A program made the translations under genes and the position numbers. Below the pieces are notes generated by a model that was not told the origin of the DNA, searched no databases, and saw only the letters and a program-made list of their open reading frames with translations. Positions 1-6,468 of a stretch of 21,556 nt of DNA are shown here, piece after piece; position 1 is the stretch's first letter; every line of letters begins with the position of its first letter. This stretch comes from Deltaproteobacteria bacterium (GTDB taxonomy: Bacteria > Desulfobacterota > Desulfobulbia > Desulfobulbales > UBA5123): positions 1-21,556 of the forward strand of contig JAJYKH010000008.1 of assembly GCA_021788685.1 (NCBI GenBank), in the 5' to 3' direction.

Positions 1-166
1 GGTAGCGCCGGTTCTCCCAGCGGGAGATGGTATCGGTCGTGACCCCCACGGCGGTGGCCACATAGAGCTGGGTCAGGCCCTTGGCCTCCCGCAGCCGGCG
101 GATCGCCTCGCCGTCGATTTTTACGATGGCGACGCCGCCGTTTGGATGCAGATCGTTGGTCGTCAT
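1..166 (-). CDS. XRE-type helix-turn-helix transcriptional regulator (N-terminal part)
   Basis: Only the first 55 codons are in the window; the rest lies beyond its left edge. The translation begins MTTNDLHPNGG and leads into a typical Cro/C1 helix-turn-helix: residues around IRRLREAKGLTQ, then VATAVGVTTDTISRWENRR. This has the helix-2 TQ, the recognition-helix TDTISRWE and the terminal WENRR signature. It should bind DNA, probably as a dimer. No effector domain can be seen, so its regulon is unknown. The ATG is the first in frame; its Shine-Dalgarno is weak (GGGGA about 9 bases upstream). It runs in the same direction as the glycosylase gene upstream, separated by about 80 bases of AT-rich sequence. 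The family call is firm; the function is not. Confidence 0.75.
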   Translation of the reverse strand, partial: MTTNDLHPNGGVAIVKIDGEAIRRLREAKGLTQLYVATAVGVTTDTISRWENRRY

Positions 167-223
167 GTCGATTCCGGGGATGCGGGACCGCCCGCATCAA
201 CGCATCCTAACAAAAACCGTCCC

Positions 224-244
224 AAATCGAAAATCAAAAATCCC
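224..244. repeat. Heptamer tandem repeat, AAATCNN x3
   Basis: Three consecutive 7-base units, AAATCGA, AAATCAA and AAATCCC, fill the gap between the XRE gene and the glycosylase gene. This is a short tandemly repeated repetitive (STRR-like) sequence. On the minus strand it supplies the T-rich tract after the hairpin at the glycosylase stop codon. Confidence 0.6.
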
Positions 245-258
245 GGATCAACAATCCG
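224..258 (-). terminator. Possible intrinsic terminator of the HhH-GPD gene
   Basis: Read on the minus strand, CGGAT and ATCCG (258-254 and 248-244) form a 5-bp stem with a 5-base loop that overlaps the glycosylase TGA. GGATTTTTGATTTTCGATTT follows. The stem is short, so this is a weak terminator; the U-rich tract coincides with the heptamer repeat. Confidence 0.4.
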
Positions 259-913
259 AAGCGGCCAGCACCTCCTCCTGCCCATGGGCAAGCTGCACCC
301 GGACGAGGGCGGCGAGGAGGCGGGGAAAATCGGCCGCGGAGACCAGCGCGACCAGCTCCACGGGCCCGGCGGCGGGCAGACCTAGCTCGGCGGCTCCTTT
401 GCGGGCCTTGGGGTCGACGAAGGGGTACCACTCGCCCCATACCACCTGCGCCTCCCGGAAGAAGATGTCCGCCCCCACCTCGCCGATCCCCTTGAATTCC
501 ATCAGCAGCTGCCGCTCCCGGGCGGGCTCCCGGCCGGCCGCATCCCGCAGGCGCCGCAGGTCGCCGCCGTAGCGGGCAAGCAGCAGCCCGGCAGTTTCCC
601 CGAGCATCCGGGATGTCCGTTCGTCGTAGCGGGCGTAGCCGGAACGGTTCAGGACCCGGGTCCGCTCCGCCCAAGTGGCGGCCGCCATCTTGGCCGCCGT
701 GGTCCAGCCTTGCACGGCCAGGGCGCGGGCGGCCGCGGTGGCGATCCGGGCGCTGATCCGGGCGCTGAACAGGAGAGAGGCGCAGAGCAGGCGAAAAAGG
801 GGCGAGGGGGTGCTGCGGGCAAGGGGGATGCTCAGCTCCTCGGCAAAGGTCGTGCCGTAACGGGCGAGAAGAACATCCACGATTTGCCGCTGGGAGGCCA
901 TCCGTGGGCTCAT
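248..913 (-). CDS. HhH-GPD superfamily DNA glycosylase (endonuclease III-like)
   Basis: A 221-residue protein with the all-helical fold pattern of the endonuclease III/MutY superfamily, which removes damaged bases in base-excision repair. The helix-hairpin-helix is visible near residues 137-157 (EFKGIGEVGADIFF). It is followed about 20 residues later by FVDPKA, where the conserved catalytic aspartate is expected. In classical endonuclease III the hairpin carries a catalytic lysine (GVGRKTA). Here that position is not lysine, which suggests a monofunctional glycosylase without lyase activity. No C-terminal Cys cluster for a 4Fe-4S centre is present, and the length fits cluster-less members. 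The start is the ATG at 913, with AGGA six bases upstream; a second ATG at 901 is less well placed. The substrate base cannot be told from sequence. Confidence 0.7.
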   Translation of the reverse strand: MSPRMASQRQIVDVLLARYGTTFAEELSIPLARSTPSPLFRLLCASLLFSARISARIATAAARALAVQGWTTAAKMAAATWAERTRVLNRSGYARYDERTSRMLGETAGLLLARYGGDLRRLRDAAGREPARERQLLMEFKGIGEVGADIFFREAQVVWGEWYPFVDPKARKGAAELGLPAAGPVELVALVSAADFPRLLAALVRVQLAHGQEEVLAASDC

Positions 914-985
914 TGCGCATCCTGGCCCAGGATGCGCCTCGGGATGCGGGACAGGCGGCTTCTGACGAAGATACCTCGGAGGACC

Positions 986-1231
986 TCAGCGCCTGATCGC
1001 CGAGTCGAGGGTGAGGACCCGGAGGCCGCCGGTGCTCAGCCGCCGCAGCCGATATTCGCCGAAAGTCTTCTCCTCGGCGCCGCCCAGGAAATCTTCGCAC
1101 TGGGTGCAGCCTTCGATTGGACACCAGCGGGGCTGCGCCTCGGCGAGCTGGTGCGCGGAAATGGTGCCGTCCGGGTTGACCGTGAGGTCAACCGAGGTGC
1201 CGTGGGCCTCGTTGGTCAGGGTGATGCGCAT
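986..1231 (-). CDS. Small hypothetical protein with a Cys motif
   Basis: An 81-residue protein that I do not recognise. The start is the ATG at 1231, because AGGAGG sits about 6 bases upstream; the longer reading from 1291 ignores this site. The N-terminal half looks like small beta strands (MRITLTNEAHGTSVDLTVN). The centre holds a CPIEGCTQC motif (C-x4-C-x2-C, residues about 37-45), which could bind a metal or form disulfides. There is no signal peptide or membrane segment. It is oriented like its neighbours, about 70 bases upstream of the glycosylase start. The clean ribosome-binding site and protein-like composition support a real gene; no function is assigned. Confidence 0.55.
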   Translation of the reverse strand: MRITLTNEAHGTSVDLTVNPDGTISAHQLAEAQPRWCPIEGCTQCEDFLGGAEEKTFGEYRLRRLSTGGLRVLTLDSAIRR

Positions 1232-1355
1232 GCAGAACCTCCTCGGCTTGGGGGATGATCTGGGGAGATGCGGGGAATGGCCTAACAGCAAGATGGCCCC
1301 GCCTGCTCAATCGTAACCAATCACAGGGGAAGAGCCCCCGATAGCTGCACCATCT

Positions 1356-1370
1356 CTTATTTATAATAAG
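1356..1370. promoter_or_regulatory. AT-rich palindrome in the 1232-1516 intergenic gap
   Basis: CTTATT-TAT-AATAAG is a perfect palindrome with 6-bp arms in an otherwise GC-rich stretch. It contains -10-like hexamers on both strands (TATAAT plus, TATAAA minus), but I find no convincing -35 at the right distance on either. It could be an operator or promoter core for the small gene at 986-1231. The rest of the 285-base gap holds no gene or repeat that I can support. Confidence 0.35.
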
Positions 1371-1516
1371 CGGTTGCAGGGTGCCGCAGATCCGCGAAAG
1401 TTCCGGCATGCGTGAAAATGGGTCCGGACTTCCGAAGCCTGCCTTGGTGGCAAGGGCGACGGAAGTGGACCATCGGCAGCAGTGCCGACACAAAGAGAGG
1501 CGGTGACCGCTTACGC

Positions 1517-1678
1517 TCAATCGCTGCAGCCGCAGCTGTCCAGCTCCTCCCGGCAGGCGGCGCAGAGCCAGAGGCCCCGCTCCCAGGCCATGTCGGCCTC
1601 CGGCCTCCCGCACTGGTCGCAACAAACCGCCTCTTGCCCGGGGGCGGTTGCCTCTTCCCTCTTTTCCTGGCTCGGCAT
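1517..1678 (-). CDS. Small zinc-ribbon-like protein (53 aa)
   Basis: A 53-residue reading frame, MPSQEKREEATAPGQ..., ending in DSCGCSD and a TGA. It carries CCDQCG at residues 19-24 and CAAC at residues 39-42, two CxxC knuckles about 16 residues apart, with a further CGC near the end. This spacing is typical of a zinc ribbon or treble clef. A stretch MAWERGLWLCAAC sits between and within the knuckles. The Shine-Dalgarno is weak, and another ATG 9 bases upstream is in a different frame. It lies 35 bases downstream of the stress-protein gene on the same strand, so they may be cotranscribed. Small deltaproteobacterial proteins of this kind are common and mostly uncharacterised; partner and function are unknown. 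Confidence 0.6.
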   Translation of the reverse strand: MPSQEKREEATAPGQEAVCCDQCGRPEADMAWERGLWLCAACREELDSCGCSD

Positions 1679-1713
1679 GGCTTCATGCTAGCCGCTGCCG
1701 CTCCGGCGGTCAA

Positions 1714-2217
1714 TCAGAAGGCCGGCTGGGCCTCCCGGGTGTAGCTGCCCACGTGGCGGGCCTTGTGCTCCTTCAGGATGACCGCCGCGTCCGGAGCCCG
1801 GGCGTCGTCCGTCTTTACCCAGAACACCACTCCGCCTCCCTTGAGCGCGGCCAGGCAGTCGGCGGCCACTTCCGGAGGGAGGCCGAAATGCTCCAGGGTG
1901 GGCTCCAGCCCCTCGGACCGGGATTCCGCCAGAGAGGCCGTTTTCGCTATGGTGGTGGCCTCGGCGCCTGCGGCGAGCACGCTCCCGGCGTCCGGGACGT
2001 CCAGAGGCCGTTGCCCGGCCAGGATCCGGTCCAGACCGGGCTTGAGCTCGGTGGCCAGCACGTTGGCCCGCCCCATCCGGCCGCGCAGCCACTCCCGGAC
2101 CACGTAATCCTGGACGATGGCGTTCATGCTTTCCGGCCGGAAACGGCGGTCGAGCAGGAGGGATACCGCTTCCCGGGCCTCTTCGTAAGTGTGAAAGAGT
2201 CCGAAGATTGCTTCCAT
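1714..2217 (-). CDS. General stress protein 17M/YflT-like domain protein
   Basis: A 167-residue soluble protein. The N-terminus (MEAIFGLFHTYEEAREAVSLL) resembles the GSP17M/YflT domain: a short beta strand, then a helix that starts with a tyrosine/glutamate pair. A glycine/alanine-rich segment follows and a final beta-alpha unit (GGGVVFWVKTDD...ILKEHKARHVG). YflT-like proteins in Bacillus are induced by heat, salt and ethanol stress; their biochemical role is unknown. The start is the ATG at 2217, preceded by CAGGAGAG at about 7 bases; an in-frame ATG at 2238 would overlap that site. An extended -10 promoter lies about 40 bases upstream. The divergent neighbour is a hemerythrin, so the two could share a stress or redox context, which is inference only. 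Confidence 0.6.
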   Translation of the reverse strand: MEAIFGLFHTYEEAREAVSLLLDRRFRPESMNAIVQDYVVREWLRGRMGRANVLATELKPGLDRILAGQRPLDVPDAGSVLAAGAEATTIAKTASLAESRSEGLEPTLEHFGLPPEVAADCLAALKGGGVVFWVKTDDARAPDAAVILKEHKARHVGSYTREAQPAF

Positions 2218-2257
2218 GGGTGGGCTCTCCTGGGGCAAAGGGGATTGGCTTTTCTTC

Positions 2258-2266
2258 AGTATAGCA
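2258..2266 (-). promoter_or_regulatory. Extended -10 promoter of the stress-protein gene
   Basis: On the minus strand TGCTATACT is an extended -10 element (TG-N-TATAAT with one mismatch) about 40 bases upstream of the start codon. The -35 region is poor (TTGCAC at 19 bases), as expected for extended -10 promoters. Confidence 0.5.
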
Positions 2267-2308
2267 GAGGAAGGCGGCCGGGGTGCAACTGTGAGCCAGG
2301 CGCAGCTG

Positions 2309-2338
2309 TTGCCCTGCCGCTCCGGGGCGGCATATCAT
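2309..2338 (+). promoter_or_regulatory. Putative sigma-70 promoter of the hemerythrin gene
   Basis: TTGCCC (2309-2314), an 18-base spacer and TATCAT (2333-2338, five of six matches to TATAAT). It is placed to give a leader of about 45 bases before the hemerythrin ATG. The -35 match is moderate. Confidence 0.4.
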
Positions 2339-2388
2339 TGTAAGGAGGAACCCCACGGGCCGAAAACCAGCCACCGGAGGCGGATATT

Positions 2389-2844
2389 ATGGAAATCTAC
2401 GAAGCCCTCATGCGGGAGAACGGAAAAATCCTGGCCGCCCTCGACCGGCTGGAGAACACGACCGCCCACCGGCCGGAGGCGCGAAGCGAGCGGTTCCGGG
2501 AGCTGCACAGCCATGTCAGGGTGGAGAGAAAGCTTGCCGAGGACCAGCTCTACCCGCTGCTGCTCGCGAGCCCGAAGGCGCTGCCCCTCCTGCGCCGCGG
2601 CCATGATGAAAACCGGGAGATCGAGGAGCTGCTGGCGCAGCTGGCCGCAGCCGATCCCGGGGAGTCCCGAACCCGCTACCTGCTGGAGAGCCTGGCCAGC
2701 CTGGTGCAGCGTCACGTGGAATGGGAGGAGCACGAGCTCTTCCCGCTGGCCCGCGCGGTGATCTCCCCCGAGCACGCCGCCCTGCTGGGCGAGGCGGCGG
2801 CCGGCGAGCAGGTGGAGCTCTATCACCGGTTCCTGGAGGAGTAG
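2389..2844 (+). CDS. Hemerythrin HHE cation-binding domain protein
   Basis: A 151-residue, almost wholly helical protein with the hemerythrin-like pattern. H42-x3-E46 is followed by EDQLYPLL, then H72 in RRGHDENRE, then H109-x3-E113 and H115-E116 in RHVEWEEHELFPLA. These His/Glu/Asp residues are those expected to hold a non-haem di-iron centre that binds O2 or NO, or that takes part in iron handling or nitrosative-stress repair. No signal peptide is present, so it is cytoplasmic. The start is the ATG at 2389 with GGAGG about 8 bases upstream. It is a single gene, divergent from the YflT-like gene and convergent with the M23 peptidase gene. The family call is strong; whether it senses, stores or detoxifies is not shown. 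Confidence 0.85.
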   Translation: MEIYEALMRENGKILAALDRLENTTAHRPEARSERFRELHSHVRVERKLAEDQLYPLLLASPKALPLLRRGHDENREIEELLAQLAAADPGESRTRYLLESLASLVQRHVEWEEHELFPLARAVISPEHAALLGEAAAGEQVELYHRFLEE

Positions 2845-2896
2845 GGGAAGGACGGCCGGCGGCCCGGGCATGGAGCGGGAAGGAGTCCAGCGCCCT

Positions 2897-4156
2897 TCAG
2901 CGGCGGGCCACCCTCGTTTGGGGCTCCACGTCCCCGAACTCGGCCCGGCAGGAGGTGACCATCGCCTCGAACTGGGCCATTTCGCGGGCCGGCACCGGGG
3001 CGGCCTGGGGCATTTTCACTTGTTGCGGATCCACGGGCACGCCGTGATTGTACAGGCGGAATCAGAGGTGCGGCCCGGTGGCGAGGCCGGTGCTGCCCAC
3101 ATAGCCGATCACCTGCCCCTGGACCAGCTTCTTGCCGTCCTGCATGCCCTGGGCGAACCCTCGCATGTGAAGGTAGAGGCTTTCGTAACCGCCCCTGTGC
3201 CGGATTTTGATGAAGTTGCCGTTGTATCGGGTGTAGCCGATCTTGGTGATGATGCCGTCGGCCACGGTCTTGATGGGGGTGCCGGGGGGCGCGGCGTAGT
3301 CGATGGCCGGATGGGCCCGCCAGGTCTTGAGGATCGGGTGGAAGCGGCGCATTGTGAAGCCCGAGGAGATGCGGCAGAAGGAAAGCGGGGCCATCAGGAA
3401 GGCCTTGTGGAGGTTGTTGCCCTTGGCGTCATAATAGGAGGCGGCGCCGTCGTGCTCGAACCGGAAGGCCTGGTAGGTGGTGCCCTGGTTGACGAACTCC
3501 GCGGCCAGCACCTTGCCGTAGCCGGCGGGCTTGCCGTCCCGGAACCGCTTCTCGACCAGGATCTGGAAGGTGTCGCCCCGGCGCAGGTCGCGGATGAAGT
3601 CAATGTCCCAGGCGAAGATATCGCCCAGGGCCTTGGCCAGCTCGGGCTGCTCGCCGACAGCCGCCATGGCGTCGAAGAGATTGTTGTCCACGGTGCCCCG
3701 GACCACCTCCCGGGAAACCTGGTAGGGAATGGGCTCCCGGGTGACCCCGAACCCGTCCTCGTTCCGGCAGATGATCAGCTGCTCATCGGCATCGATGTCG
3801 TACTCGAACCGCTCGAAGCCGTTCTCGTGGATGGACAGGCGGTATTTCTGGCCGGCCCCCAGGCGGGAGAGGGGGAAGACCATGCGGCACTGCTCGGCCA
3901 GTTGGTTGATCTCCCCGGGGCTCAGATAGCCGTCAAACAGCTGGGCGGCCGTTTCCCCCTGGGCGATGCGGTCTTCGATGACTTCCCGCCCCGGCTGGGC
4001 GGGTCCGCTGGTATCCGCCACGGGCGGGTCGTCTTTCAGCAGGACATTCTCGATCTCCTCCTCCGCCGGATCGCGGGTCAGGAGCAGAAAGGCGACCACG
4101 CAGCCCACGAGGAGCAGGGCAACGGGAATATACCATTTCACATGCAAACGCGGCAT
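2897..4156 (-). CDS. M23 endopeptidase, probable selenoprotein (in-frame TGA at codon 365)
   Basis: Membrane-anchored peptidoglycan endopeptidase of the M23 (LytM/MepM/OapA-like) family. The ATG at 4156 has GGGAGG 5 bases upstream. Residues 8-27 form a TM anchor (WYIPVALLLVGCVVAFLLLT). An N-terminal OapA/LysM-like region follows, then the M23 domain with H282-x3-D286 (HPAIDYAAPPGTP), H330 (LYLHMRG) and ATGPHL at 359-364. Codon 365 is TGA (3064-3062), where LytM-type enzymes have the second His of H-x-H, a zinc ligand. The frame stays open for 54 more codons, beginning FRLYNHGVPVDPQ, which is the conserved C-terminal M23 strand, and stops at TGA 2899-2897. Some M23 homologues carry Cys here (GPHVCFR, from memory), so selenocysteine is a natural reading. 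A SECIS-like hairpin lies at 3031-3047. The alternative is a nonsense mutation giving a 364-residue truncated protein. Confidence 0.75.
3031..3047 (-). promoter_or_regulatory. Candidate bacterial SECIS hairpin
   Basis: In the minus-strand mRNA, CACGG-CGUGC-CCGUG (3046-3032) forms a 5-bp stem, six with the flanking U-G pair, closed by a 5-base loop. The loop begins 21 bases after the UGA and has G at its second position followed by U. This fits the bacterial SECIS rules as I know them: a short stem, a small apical loop with G in the first two positions, and a loop about 16-37 bases from the UGA. GC-rich coding sequence can form such hairpins by chance, so it supports the selenocysteine reading without proving it. 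Confidence 0.5.
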
Positions 4157-4319
4157 GGGACCTCCCTTGGCGGGGAAAGCGATCAGCCCGGGGGGCAGGC
4201 TCATCACGTCATCGATTCGGAACCGGCGAGGCGGGAAACCGCAGCGGCTCTGCTTCAGACCGAGGCGGGGCGAAAAATGAATCCGGCGGCGGGGTTGCGC
4301 CTTCCGCCCTCAGCGCCGC

Positions 4320-4348
4320 ATTCTACGGGGGGGGCGGACGTTTGTCCA
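4320..4348 (-). promoter_or_regulatory. Sigma-70 promoter of the M23 peptidase gene
   Basis: Minus strand: TGGACA (4348-4343, five of six matches), a 17-base spacer and TAGAAT (4325-4320, five of six). The leader to the ATG at 4156 would be about 155 bases. The spacer contains a run of eight G on the plus strand (4327-4334), a tract prone to slippage. This is the best promoter match in the 279-base divergent gap; I found no equally good one for the chemosensory operon on the other strand. Confidence 0.6.
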
Positions 4349-4435
4349 GTGGCGAAATGGCTGCGGAATCGCGCTGGTTGGCAGGAACGGCAAAGAATCA
4401 GAACGAAAACGGAATGATGGAGACAACGGAAAAAA

Positions 4436-4939
4436 ATGGCGGCAACGGCGGGGGCAACGGTGAGCCAGGACAAAAACAGGAGTCGCGGCCCCCTGGTGGT
4501 CTTCACCCTCGACGGGGGCCGGTATGCCCTCCGCCTGGAGAGCGTGGAGCGGGTCCTCCCCACGGTGGCGGTCACCCCCCTGCCGAAGGCGCCGGCCATC
4601 GTGACGGGAATCATCAATCTCGCGGGGAGGATTCTGCCGGTGCTCGACATCCGCCGCCGGTTCGGCCTGCCCCCCAGGGAACCGGGCCTGTACGACCACC
4701 TGATCGTCGCGCATACCGCCAGGAGGACGGTGACGCTGGCAGTGGACAAATCGCAGGGGGTGCTCGGCATTCCCGCGGAGGCGGCCGTTCCCCGGGAAGA
4801 GATCCTCCCCCGTGTGGAGTACCTGGAAGGGGTGGTCAAGCTCGGCGGCGGCCTCATCCTCATCCACGACCTCGAGACGTTTCTCTCCCTCGACGAGGAG
4901 CGCTCGCTCGCGGCCGCCCTCGAAGGCAGGGAAAGCTGA
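4436..4939 (+). CDS. cheW: CheW-like scaffold protein (WspB position)
   Basis: A 167-residue single CheW domain, the SH3-like double-barrel adaptor that links chemoreceptors to CheA. Recognisable elements are FTLDGGRYALRLESVERVLP (residues about 23-42), then VTGIINLAGRILPVLDIRRRFGLPP, the most conserved CheW segment, and a C-terminal EGVVKLGGGLILIHDLETFL strand-helix. It is the first gene of the operon, and its TGA overlaps the ATG of cheR by one base (ATGA). The start is uncertain. The ATG at 4436 has only a distant GGAG, and a GTG about 24 bases downstream would drop the first eight residues without touching the domain. It most likely cooperates with the second CheW (6465-7091) in one receptor-kinase array. 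Confidence 0.9.
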   Translation: MAATAGATVSQDKNRSRGPLVVFTLDGGRYALRLESVERVLPTVAVTPLPKAPAIVTGIINLAGRILPVLDIRRRFGLPPREPGLYDHLIVAHTARRTVTLAVDKSQGVLGIPAEAAVPREEILPRVEYLEGVVKLGGGLILIHDLETFLSLDEERSLAAALEGRES

Positions 4940-6468
4940 TGGCGGAGCTGCCCGCGAGCATGCTCCGCAGCCTGAGCGAGCTCTTGGCCCGGCGGATGGG
5001 GCTCCACTTTCCGGAGCGGCGGTGGCGCGACCTGGAAAAGGGGTTCCTGGCCGCCCTTCCGGACCTCGGCTGCGAGGGGCCCCAGGAGTGCTTCGAACGG
5101 CTGCTGGCCGCCGATCTCTCCAAGACACAGATCGAGATCCTCGCCAGCCGCCTCACGGTGGGCGAGACCTACTTCTTCCGGGATCAGCCGAGCTTCGCCG
5201 CCCTCGAAGGCGCCATTCTCCCGGAGCTGATCCGGAGGCGGGAGGGAAACCGCCGGCTGCGGCTCTGGTCGGCGGGCTGCGCCACCGGGGAAGAGCCCTA
5301 TTCGCTCGCGATCCTGCTCCGGCGGCTGCTCTCCGGGCCCGCGGGCTGGAATGTCACCATCCTCGCCACCGACATCAATCCCCACTTTCTCGAAAAGGCC
5401 CGGGAGGCGGTTTACGGCGACTGGTCCTTCCGCGACTGTCCCTCCTGGATAAAAAACCGGTATTTCGAGCCGGCGGCGGAAGAACGCCACCGGCTCCGGC
5501 AGGAAATCAGGGAACTGGTGACCTTTTCCTACCTCAACCTCGCCGAGGACGTGTATCCCTCGCTCGCCAGCAACACCACCGGCATGGACCTGATCCTCTG
5601 CCGCAACGTCCTCATGTACTTTTCCGAGGAAACCAGGCGGCGGGTGGTCCGCAACCTCCACCGCTGCCTGGTGGCGGACGGCTTTCTCCTGGTGAGCGCC
5701 ACGGAGATTTCCCATGCGCTCTTTGCCCGCTTCACGCCCATGGTCCACGCGGGGACCACCTTTTACCGGAAGGACGGGGAAGGGCTAGGCGGAGCCCGGG
5801 AACCGGCCGCCCCTCCCCTTCCCGGTGCGGCATCTCCCCTTCCCGAACCCTCCTGCGGCCTTCCGGAAAACCCGACGGCAGCCGGAGGGCACGTCCCCCT
5901 GCCGGAGGCGGCCGTGCCGCCTCCGTCTCCCGGGCCGCCCGGCGCCGCCCGGAAACCGGAGCCGGGGGCCGCTTCCCTTCTCGACGAGGTGCGCGCCCTT
6001 CTCGGGCAGGGCCGGTATGCCGAGGCCGTCGAGGCGATGCGGGAGAGGATGGGAAACGAAGACCAGGCCGCCGTCGCCGCCATGCTCGCCCGGGCTTACG
6101 CCAACCTGGGACTGATGGTGGAAGCCCTGGCCTGGGGCCGGCAGGCGGCGGCTGCCGACAAGATGAATCCGGCCCTCCATTACCTGGTGGCCATGATCGA
6201 GCAGGAAAACGGCCTCCAGGAGGAAGCGGCGGCGTCGCTGCGGAAGGCGGTCTACCTCGACGGCCATTTCGTCCTGGCCCATTTCGCCCTGGGGAACCTC
6301 GCCCTGCGGCGGGGTCGGCGGGCGGAGGCGCGGCGGCATTTCCGCAACGCCCTCTCCCTCCTGGCCGCGTACGGCCAGGATGAGGCCGTGCCCGAATCGG
6401 AAGGGGTCACCGCCGGCCGGATGGGGATGATCATCAGGGGAATGATTGAAGGGATGGAGCCGTCATGA
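4939..6468 (+). CDS. cheR: CheR-type methyltransferase with C-terminal TPR (WspC-like)
   Basis: A 509-residue fusion. Residues 1-275 are CheR, the SAM-dependent methyltransferase that methylates glutamates on chemoreceptors. They include the all-helical N-terminal domain, the SAM motif WSAGCATGEEPYSLAILL at 110-127 and CRNVLMYF at 221-228. Residues about 280-345 form a proline-rich linker. Residues about 345-475 carry TPR-like helical repeats (AEAVEAMRERMG; ARAYANLGLMVEALAWGRQA; VAMIEQENGLQEEAAASLRKAV; HFALGNLALRRGRRAEARRHFRNAL). The start ATG at 4939 overlaps the cheW stop; longer upstream readings of this frame lie antisense or out of phase and are not real. The MCP in this operon has no CheR-tethering pentapeptide at its end. 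The TPR may serve that docking role, as thought for WspC. The 3' end overlaps the next gene by 4 bases. Confidence 0.9.
   Translation: MAELPASMLRSLSELLARRMGLHFPERRWRDLEKGFLAALPDLGCEGPQECFERLLAADLSKTQIEILASRLTVGETYFFRDQPSFAALEGAILPELIRRREGNRRLRLWSAGCATGEEPYSLAILLRRLLSGPAGWNVTILATDINPHFLEKAREAVYGDWSFRDCPSWIKNRYFEPAAEERHRLRQEIRELVTFSYLNLAEDVYPSLASNTTGMDLILCRNVLMYFSEETRRRVVRNLHRCLVADGFLLVSATEISHALFARFTPMVHAGTTFYRKDGEGLGGAREPAAPPLPGAASPLPEPSCGLPENPTAAGGHVPLPEAAVPPPSPGPPGAARKPEPGAASLLDEVRALLGQGRYAEAVEAMRERMGNEDQAAVAAMLARAYANLGLMVEALAWGRQAAAADKMNPALHYLVAMIEQENGLQEEAAASLRKAVYLDGHFVLAHFALGNLALRRGRRAEARRHFRNALSLLAAYGQDEAVPESEGVTAGRMGMIIRGMIEGMEPS

Noticed and set aside
3062..3064. TGA in the M23 gene as a frameshift site or gene end
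   Set aside because: The frame does not shift: the conserved C-terminal M23 sequence continues in the same frame immediately after it. A simple nonsense mutation cannot be excluded and is kept as the alternative.
4375..4400. TTGGCA...GGCAAAG as a sigma-54 promoter for the chemosensory operon
   Set aside because: GG and GC are 8 bases apart instead of 10 and the -12 element does not match.
2870..4417. 515-codon plus-strand frame antisense to the M23 gene
   Set aside because: It has no domain; the minus strand has an M23 peptidase with promoter, ribosome site and TM anchor. It does not explain the TGA.
4255..5748. 497-codon minus-strand frame opposite cheW and cheR
   Set aside because: It has no recognisable domain or good ribosome-binding site and is fully explained by the codon bias of the plus-strand genes.
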